From: Lachnospiraceae bacterium
Lineage (GTDB): Bacteria > Bacillota > Clostridia > Lachnospirales > Lachnospiraceae
NCBI GenBank assembly: GCA_017615545.1
Contig: JAFZZY010000022.1
Span: 1-64,000, forward strand
Direction of reading: 5' to 3'
Length of the DNA stretch: 64,000 bases
In this document: piece by piece, positions 58,850 to 64,000 of the stretch
How positions within the stretch are numbered: the stretch's first letter is position 1
How the letters are laid out: each line of letters starts with the position of its first letter
Position numbers and translations under genes: made by a program
Notes under the pieces: generated by a model
The model's database searches: none
Told to the model about the DNA's origin: nothing
Seen by the model: only the letters and a program-made list of their open reading frames with translations

Positions 58850-59064
58850 GGATGGCTTTTCGGGTGTTTTCGTGGAGCAAATGCCGGCTACCCGAGCGGC
58901 CGATGTTTGCTCTAGTCTGTACTTATAACGGGCCTTTGGGAATTATTACTACCCGACATATTGCATTTTGTCATAATGTGTGTTATTTTATTCTCAATCC
59001 AAGGACGCAGTCCCGGAGAGGCTGTCGGGCAGCCGAAATCTGTCGAATGTAGGAGGAGTTAGTT
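58850..59064 (+). promoter_or_regulatory. Structured leader before the ECF S-component gene
   Basis: Contains hairpin GAGCAAA/TTTGCTC (58875-58881 with 58906-58912), with an inner GCCGGCT/AGCGGC stem. Two small hairpins (GGAC-GCA-GTCC; GGCTG/CAGCC) follow near 59003-59034. It does not match TPP, FMN, cobalamin or THF consensus by eye. ECF S-components are often under riboswitch control, so a vitamin-type element is possible. Confidence 0.35.
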
Positions 59065-59658
59065 ATGAGTGAGTTGAAGAGAACGAACGACAGAAAAAAT
59101 ACCTTATTACCCGTGTATGCAGGACTGTTTGCGGCGCTGATCTACGTGGCCAGTGCATTTATCAATATCCGAATGCCGAACGGCGGTTGTATCAACCTCG
59201 GTGACGGCTTCGTGCTTTTAGCCGGTCTGTTCTTAGGACCGATCTACGGAACCGCGGCGGCGGCCGTCGGAAGCCTGCTGTGTGACCTTCTGGCGGGCTA
59301 CACCATGTACGCACCCGGCACGGCAGTGATCAAAGGGGCAATGGTCCTGATCCTGCTCCTGTCCCTGAAGCTTTTGAAGCCCCTGAAACTGAAGTATCGC
59401 GCATTGGCCATCGGTATCTCCGCAGTGATCTGCGAGATCTTCATGGTCCTCGGCTACCTCTTCTATGAGCTGGTCGTTCTGCGACTGGGAGCCGGCGCTA
59501 TCACAGGCGTGCTCGGAAACCTCACCCAGGGCATCGGCGGCGTGGTGACCGTACTCGCATTTTCCACGACGCTCATCCCGGCGGTGTCGAAGAGCGGACT
59601 GTTTTCACCCTATGTGGAACGTCACGCATCCCGCGCAACCGGTAAGGATAAACAATGA
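59065..59658 (+). CDS. ECF transporter S-component family protein
   Basis: A 197-residue protein with about six membrane helices. Pattern: LLPVYAGLFAALIYVASAFI at the N-terminus, then GGCINLGDGFVLLAGLFLGP, GSLLCDLLAGYTMYAPGTAVIKG and a late GNLTQGIGGVVTVL, as in S-components that bind a vitamin or precursor. It is close to the QueT/PanT-like group, but the ligand cannot be read. Genes for the shared EcfA/T module are not in the window. ATG follows AGGAGGAGTTAGTT. Confidence 0.75.
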   Translation: MSELKRTNDRKNTLLPVYAGLFAALIYVASAFINIRMPNGGCINLGDGFVLLAGLFLGPIYGTAAAAVGSLLCDLLAGYTMYAPGTAVIKGAMVLILLLSLKLLKPLKLKYRALAIGISAVICEIFMVLGYLFYELVVLRLGAGAITGVLGNLTQGIGGVVTVLAFSTTLIPAVSKSGLFSPYVERHASRATGKDKQ

Positions 59659-59673
59659 TCGAATGATAAAACG

Positions 59674-59697
59674 ACGGATCGGCGCTCGCCGGTCCGT
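59674..59697 (+). terminator. Terminator after the ECF S-component gene
   Basis: ACGGATCGGC (59674-59683) pairs with GCCGGTCCGT (59688-59697), one wobble pair, followed by TTGCAGTTTT. Moderate T-tract. Confidence 0.6.
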
Positions 59698-59719
59698 TTG
59701 CAGTTTTAGCGTTTCCCTC

Positions 59720-59748
59720 TTTACACGCCGAAAAAAATGATATATACT
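59720..59748 (+). promoter_or_regulatory. Sigma-A promoter for thrC
   Basis: TTTACA at 59720-59725 and TATACT at 59743-59748, 17-base spacer. The leader contains a GGCTGCC/GGCAGCC hairpin near 59793-59808. Confidence 0.68.
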
Positions 59749-59827
59749 TAATTGGATACCCGCTTCGGCGGATATTGCTACATCTGACCCGGCTGCCTGG
59801 GCAGCCTGTTACATGGAGGATAAAACT

Positions 59828-61324
59828 ATGGATCTGTTATATAGAAGTACTCGTGGGGCCAATGAACCCGTGACCGCATCTCGTGCGATCCTGCAGGGCC
59901 TGGCAAAAGACGGCGGCCTGTTTGTGCCGGACCGCATCCCGCAGCTTACATTCGGACCGGAACTGATGACCGGTTACACCTACCAGGAGATCGCTTACCA
60001 GGTAATGAAACTCTTCCTGACCGATTACACGGAAGAGGAGCTTCGTTCCTGCATCGATAAGGCATATGACGAGAAGTTTGACACGGTGCAGATCGCACCG
60101 CTGGTAAAGGTCGGCGACGCTTACCATCTGGAACTGTTCCACGGCGCGACCATCGCGTTTAAGGATATGGCGCTGTCCATCCTGCCGCACCTGATGGTTA
60201 CTGCACAGAAGAAGAACCACCTGGATCGCGAGATCGTTATCCTGACCGCTACTTCCGGCGATACCGGTAAGGCAGCGCTCGCAGGATTTGCCGATGTCGC
60301 AGGCACACGCATCATCGTTTTCTATCCGAAGGACGGTGTCAGCAAGATCCAGAAGTTGCAGATGGTGACCCAGAAGGGCGCCAACACCGCAGTAGTCGGC
60401 ATCCACGGCAACTTCGACGACGCTCAGACGGGCGTTAAGAAGCTCTTCGGTGACCGCGATCTGGCAGCAAAGATGGAAGTCGCAGGTTTCTGCTTCTCCA
60501 GCGCAAACTCGATCAACATCGGACGTCTGGTTCCCCAGGTCGTTTACTATGTGTACGCTTACACCCGCCTGTTGGCGCAGGGCGTGCTTAAAAACGGCGA
60601 GCCGATGAACGTTGTCGTTCCCACCGGTAATTTCGGTAACATCCTGGCCGCATTTTATGCAAGACAGATGGGCATCCCCATCGCGAAGCTGATCTGCGCG
60701 TCCAATGAAAATAAAGTCCTGTTTGACTTCTTCTCGACGGGCACCTATGACCGCAACCGTAAGTTCATCCTTACGTCTTCACCGTCCATGGACATCCTGA
60801 TCTCCAGCAACCTGGAGCGTCTGATCTACCAGATCGCAGGTTGTGATCCCGACAAATGCGCGGCGCTGATGCAGTCCCTGTCCGAGAGCGGTAAGTATTC
60901 GATCACACCGGCCATGAAGGCGAAACTCGAGCCGTTCTATGGCAACTATGCGAGCGAGCAGGAGACTGCGGACCGCATTGCCCGCGTTTACCGCGAGGAG
61001 GGCTACGTGATGGATACACACACGGCCGTTGCTTCAGCAGTATATGAGAAGTACCGCAACGAGACGAAGGACGAGACCATGACGGTCGTTGCTTCGACGG
61101 CCAGCCCGTATAAGTTCCTGACCAGCGTTCTGGACGCTGTCGGCGCCCTGACACCGGACATCGCGGATGATGAGTTCGCGAAGGTCGACCGCCTCTACGA
61201 GGTTTCCGGCGTGGCTGTGCCGAAGGCAGTGGAGGAGCTGCGCAACGCAGAGATCCTGCATAAGCGTGAGTGCGATCCCGAGGATATGAAAGATACCGTT
61301 CTGGAGATCCTCGGCCTGAAATAA
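59828..61324 (+). CDS. thrC: Threonine synthase
   Basis: A 498-residue PLP enzyme that converts O-phosphohomoserine to threonine. N-terminal MDLLYRSTRGANEP, substrate loop ELFHGATIAFKDMALS (PLP lysine in FKD), TATSGDTGKAALAGFADV, VVPTGNFGNILAAFYA and SANSINIGRLVPQ. The length and LFHGPT-like motif fit the long ThrC form of Bacteria and fungi. ATG at 59828 with GGAGGA 8 bases upstream; the frame upstream contains that site. Single-gene unit. Confidence 0.93.
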   Translation: MDLLYRSTRGANEPVTASRAILQGLAKDGGLFVPDRIPQLTFGPELMTGYTYQEIAYQVMKLFLTDYTEEELRSCIDKAYDEKFDTVQIAPLVKVGDAYHLELFHGATIAFKDMALSILPHLMVTAQKKNHLDREIVILTATSGDTGKAALAGFADVAGTRIIVFYPKDGVSKIQKLQMVTQKGANTAVVGIHGNFDDAQTGVKKLFGDRDLAAKMEVAGFCFSSANSINIGRLVPQVVYYVYAYTRLLAQGVLKNGEPMNVVVPTGNFGNILAAFYARQMGIPIAKLICASNENKVLFDFFSTGTYDRNRKFILTSSPSMDILISSNLERLIYQIAGCDPDKCAALMQSLSESGKYSITPAMKAKLEPFYGNYASEQETADRIARVYREEGYVMDTHTAVASAVYEKYRNETKDETMTVVASTASPYKFLTSVLDAVGALTPDIADDEFAKVDRLYEVSGVAVPKAVEELRNAEILHKRECDPEDMKDTVLEILGLK

Positions 61325-61341
61325 ACAACTGAGTAAGTGGA

Positions 61342-61367
61342 AATGACCTCGCTGCAGCGGGGTCATT
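61342..61367 (+). terminator. Hairpin after thrC (weak terminator)
   Basis: AATGACCTCGCT (61342-61353) pairs with AGCGGGGTCATT (61356-61367) with one wobble pair and a 2-base gap. No T-run follows, so termination is uncertain. Confidence 0.4.
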
Positions 61368-61473
61368 CTATGGTAAACATGAGAAAAACGAAAGTTTTTT
61401 CGAATTTTTCACGATTTCTACACATTTTCCGTGTAAGATAAACGTGAGATCAGTACAGAAAGGAGGAAACGCC

Positions 61474-62232
61474 ATGGCAGGTGATACATTTCGAAGATAT
61501 GAACTGAAATATAAAGTCCCGAATACGGTGTTGCCCGCGTTTTTGGATGACCTCCTGGAGTACATGGAGATCGATGAATACAGCAAGGCGACCGGCTACT
61601 ACCTGATCACGAACATCTACTATGACACGCCGGATGATACGCTGATCCGGACGTCGCTCGCAAAGCCGACGTATAAGGAGAAACTGCGGTTGCGCAGTTA
61701 CGGCGTGCCGAACCGGAAGACCAAATGCTTCATCGAGATCAAAAAGAAATATAAGGGTCTGGTCAGCAAGCGCCGCATCATGGCGCCGCTGGATCGCGCA
61801 GACGCGTACCTGGCGGGGCAGGACGACTTGGAAAATGTTCAGGCCATGAACCACCAGATGCTTCACGAGATGGACTATTTCCGTTCGGTCTACCCGGTCA
61901 TTCCGAAACTGTACCTGTCGTATGAGAGAAAGGCGCTGTTCGGAAAGGAAGATCCGGAGTTCCGCGTGACCTTCGATAAGAACATCACAGTCCGCAGATA
62001 CGATCTGGAACTGGATAAGGGCGTGTACGGCCGCGTTCTTTTGGACGACTGTCATCTGATGGAGGTAAAGGTTTTGGGCGCCGTTCCCCTTTGGTTCGCC
62101 CGACTTTTATCGAAGTATTCCATCTTCCCGACTTCGTTCTCCAAATACGGAACGGAGTACATGCAATACGTGCGTGAGCACGAAGCGGGCACTTCCCAAT
62201 TTGCGCCCGCAGCGGTAGGGGAGTCGGATTGA
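61474..62232 (+). CDS. VTC domain protein (polyphosphate polymerase-like), second copy
   Basis: A 252-residue VTC domain: FRRYELKYKVPN, GYYLITNIYYDTPDD, KLRLRSYG, CFIEIKKKYKGLVSKRR (tunnel Lys/Arg cluster), LYLSYERKALFG, FRVTFDKNITVR and LMEVKVLGAVPLW. The catalytic set of basic residues and the paired Glu look kept. It is clearly of the same family as 24025-24696 but distant in sequence. ATG at 61474 with AAAGGAGGAAACGCC. The DUF4956 gene follows 43 bases later. Confidence 0.85.
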   Translation: MAGDTFRRYELKYKVPNTVLPAFLDDLLEYMEIDEYSKATGYYLITNIYYDTPDDTLIRTSLAKPTYKEKLRLRSYGVPNRKTKCFIEIKKKYKGLVSKRRIMAPLDRADAYLAGQDDLENVQAMNHQMLHEMDYFRSVYPVIPKLYLSYERKALFGKEDPEFRVTFDKNITVRRYDLELDKGVYGRVLLDDCHLMEVKVLGAVPLWFARLLSKYSIFPTSFSKYGTEYMQYVREHEAGTSQFAPAAVGESD

Positions 62233-62275
62233 CCCCGCCCGCGAATTATGAGAATTACAGAATGTAGGAGTTATT

Positions 62276-62992
62276 ATGAACAGTTTATTGGCAGCAATTT
62301 CATTGACAGGCGATACGTCAGAGATCCTGGATTTCACCGTTCAGGACGTGCTTCTTAAGATCGGCATCGGTGTAGGTTTGGGAATTTTGGTGAGCCTTTC
62401 CTACCTGCTCAGCGCGAGAAACAAGGCTTCGAAGAACTTCGCAGTGATGCTCGTCGTTTTGCCGGCTCTGGTTTCCGTTGTGATCAGCATGGTCGGAAGC
62501 AACGTGGCACGTGCATTTTCCATCGCGGGTATCTTCGCGCTGGTACGTTTCCGTAGCATCCCCGGCGATTCCAAAGACATCGTTACGGTATTCTTCGGAA
62601 TGGCGACCGGTCTGGCCGTCGGCCTCGGTTTCTACGCAGAGGCGAGCGTTTTCGTACTGCTGATCGGCGTTGTCATGATCGCGGCTTCGTTCATCCCGGT
62701 CAATGTAAAGAAGGTCGATTTTTCCAGGCGTCAGGTCCGTATCACCATGCCGGAGAGCCTGAACTTCGAGAAAGCATTCGACGATCTGTTCGAGAAATAT
62801 ACGACAGGCGCCAGCCTGCAGCAGGTGAAGACCAGCAACATGGGAACCCTGTTCGAGCTGACCTACGAGGCAAAATTCAAGGCGGACGCCAGTCTCAAAG
62901 AGTTCATGGATGAGGTGCGCATGCGCAACGGCAACCTGAACGTGACCATCAGCATCATTGCTGAGGAGAGTGTGAATACAACAGTTTTGTAA
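62276..62992 (+). CDS. DUF4956 membrane protein, second copy
   Basis: A 238-residue protein with four membrane helices (about 24-160) and a cytoplasmic C-terminal domain. The signature AFSIAGIFALVRFRSIPGDSKD corresponds to the RFRT motif of the copy at 23302-23988, and both carry a soluble end of alternating strands and helices (VRITMPESLNFEKAFDD). ATG follows AATGTAGGAGTTATT. With 61474-62232 it repeats the VTC-DUF4956 pairing, without CotH. Confidence 0.85.
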   Translation: MNSLLAAISLTGDTSEILDFTVQDVLLKIGIGVGLGILVSLSYLLSARNKASKNFAVMLVVLPALVSVVISMVGSNVARAFSIAGIFALVRFRSIPGDSKDIVTVFFGMATGLAVGLGFYAEASVFVLLIGVVMIAASFIPVNVKKVDFSRRQVRITMPESLNFEKAFDDLFEKYTTGASLQQVKTSNMGTLFELTYEAKFKADASLKEFMDEVRMRNGNLNVTISIIAEESVNTTVL

Positions 62993-62999
62993 TTGCCTC

Positions 63000-63057
63000 T
63001 TGACATTTGCAAACAACATCGTTTAATATAATGGTGTATCCGGGTTTCGGATACACC
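63000..63057 (+). promoter_or_regulatory. Promoter and hairpin ahead of the cysE leader
   Basis: TTGACA (63000-63005) is followed by TTTAAT (63022-63027) at 16 bases, with TATAAT at 63027-63032. GGTGTATCC (63033-63041) pairs with GGATACACC (63049-63057), either the first stem of the leader or a terminator of the preceding operon. Confidence 0.5.
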
Positions 63058-63069
63058 ATTGCTATGAAC

Positions 63070-63330
63070 GGGGAGAGTATCCTTTGGATCGTTTCGTCAG
63101 AGAGGACCGGTCGGCGGCTGTAAGCCGGTCTCGAAGCAAAAGAGGTGAAGTGCACCCGGGAGCAGACGCGCGGAACTAACAGTATGTGCGTCCGGTGGCA
63201 GCGTTATATGCTTTCAAAAGGGAACGGCAGTTTGACGCCGTTAAGAAGAGTGGGACCGCGGTAGCGTTTGATTATCGTCTCTTCGTACGTTGTACGCAGA
63301 GGGAGAAGCGCACACGCGGATTTTTATTGT
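63070..63330 (+). promoter_or_regulatory. T-box leader, Cys specifier
   Basis: The T-box sequence GAGTGGGACCGCGG is at 63248-63261 (consensus GGGTGGNACCGCGG). The candidate specifier is TGC (Cys) at 63151-63153, followed by A as in most T-boxes, within GTGAAGTGCACC. The GC-rich stem I arms lie around 63090-63180. A terminator alternative is CGCGG at 63315-63319, followed by ATTTTTA, pairing with the CCGCG of the T-box. Uncharged tRNA-Cys would switch on cysE. Confidence 0.82.
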
Positions 63331-63396
63331 CCGAAAACGTGCGGCGCGCCTCTCAAGTCTAGCTGATCCGGCACCCTGCCGGGACGGAGGAAAGAT

Positions 63397-64000
63397 ATGT
63401 TCGAGTTTTTTAAGGAAGAAGCTAAGGTCATTCAGGATCGGGACCCCGCGATCAAATCGCCGATGGAGGTCGTTCTCTATCCGAGCTATCGTGCGATCGT
63501 GTATTATCGGCTGTCCCACCGTCTGTATAAGAAGCAGCATTATTTTCTGGCACGGGCCGTTTCGCAGTTTGCGACGCGCCGCACGGGCATCGAGATCCAT
63601 CCCGGCGCGACCATCGGCAAGGGCCTGTTCATCGACCACGGTGCCGGTGTGGTGATCGGCGAAACGACGATCATCGGGGACAATGTCACCCTGTTCCAGG
63701 GTGTGACCCTGGGCGGTAACGGTAAGGAAAAAGGCAAGCGTCACCCGACCATCGAGGACAATGTCATGATCAGCGCGGGCGCGAAGGTGCTGGGCTCTTT
63801 TACCGTAGGTAAGGGTTCCAAGATCGGCGCGGGCAGCGTGGTGCTGCAGGAAGTGCCGCCGTATTCGACGGTCGTCGGCGTGCCCGGCCACGTGGTAAAA
63901 CGTAAGGATACCCGGGTGCCCACCGCGGACATGGACCACATCCACATGCCCGATGTTGTCATGAATGACATCGAAGAATTGACGAAGAGGATCGAGATGC
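63397..64000 (+). CDS. cysE: Serine O-acetyltransferase (partial, runs off the window)
   Basis: 201 residues are visible and the frame is still open at 64000. Left-handed beta-helix hexapeptide enzyme that makes O-acetylserine, the first step of cysteine synthesis. Motifs: FKEEAKVIQDRDPA, YRLSHRLYKK, GIEIHPGATIGKGLFIDHG (catalytic His in DHG), GVVIGETTIIGDN, TLGGNGKEKGKRHPTIEDN and VVGVPGHVV. The short form without the N-terminal helical bundle is usual for Gram-positives. ATG follows ACGGAGGAAAGAT. Controlled by the Cys T-box. Confidence 0.93.
   Translation, partial: MFEFFKEEAKVIQDRDPAIKSPMEVVLYPSYRAIVYYRLSHRLYKKQHYFLARAVSQFATRRTGIEIHPGATIGKGLFIDHGAGVVIGETTIIGDNVTLFQGVTLGGNGKEKGKRHPTIEDNVMISAGAKVLGSFTVGKGSKIGAGSVVLQEVPPYSTVVGVPGHVVKRKDTRVPTADMDHIHMPDVVMNDIEELTKRIEM

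Overview
The window reads as chromosomal DNA of an anaerobic Gram-positive bacterium of the class Clostridia (Bacillota), by eye near 50% G+C. Evidence for this: strong AAGGAGG-type ribosome sites; sigma-A promoters with 17-base spacing; an IreB (DUF965)-RuvX-DUF1292 operon followed by RNase J and TrmR-like genes; a T-box leader; a NifS/ThiI pair without a rhodanese domain; many Thr/Gly-rich lipoproteins; and a CotH family protein. I cannot name the genus. No rRNA, tRNA, CRISPR array, transposase or integrase was recognised.

Layout. 1-4.1 kb: surface or membrane proteins (DUF6273, a small membrane protein, a propeller/LRR-like lipoprotein) mixed with gene remnants (Fic C-terminus, aminoglycoside adenylyltransferase-like N-terminus). 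4.2-6.5 kb: small enzymes (two GNATs, a Zn-dependent phospholipase-C-like protein). 6.6-8.2 kb: a nifS-iscU Fe-S operon. 8.3-13.9 kb: an XRE regulator, a phenylacetate-CoA ligase/ACT pair, Nudix, HAD, and a lipoprotein. 14.1-15.9 kb: an unusual membrane protein with an outer beta-helix and an inner LuxR-type HTH. 15.9-18.6 kb: a GNAT-PHP fusion and an acyltransferase with an added zinc ribbon. 18.7-20.8 kb: a queuosine operon (queC, VUT transporter, queF) behind an attenuator-like leader. 20.9-24.7 kb (minus strand): a VTC-DUF4956-CotH module. 24.9-30.5 kb: an ArsC/Spx-like protein, a Nudix-esterase fusion, an EAL phosphodiesterase and two unknowns. 30.5-33.1 kb: an AT-rich accessory island with a DUF4417 cassette flanked by 33-bp direct repeats, an ImmA/IrrE peptidase and an XRE repressor.

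33.3-48.4 kb is core genome rich in RNA and protein modification genes: prmA, rsmE, a cysteine desulfurase with thiI, mtaB, ireB-ruvX-DUF1292, rnjA-like, a MltG-like protein and a TrmR-like methyltransferase. Among them lie an HPr-like protein without the active His, an AI-2E family transporter, a cytidylate-kinase-like protein and DUF4317. 48.4-54.8 kb: a transglutaminase-like lipoprotein and three aminoacyl-tRNA synthetases (gltX, serS, asnS). 54.8-63 kb: a large solute-binding lipoprotein, a sortase (minus), an ECF S-component, threonine synthase, and a second VTC-DUF4956 pair. The window ends inside cysE, which sits behind a T-box leader with a Cys (TGC) specifier.

Most notable: (i) the beta-helix/TM/LuxR protein, a possible one-component transmembrane transcription factor; (ii) a promoter-repeat-terminator unit at 30.5 kb that looks like a small RNA gene, whose repeat is the complement of the leader of the adjacent DUF4417 cassette; (iii) two VTC-DUF4956 modules, one with CotH; (iv) the attenuator leader in front of queC; (v) several uncommon domain fusions. 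All functional statements rest on family recognition by eye, and no database search was run.
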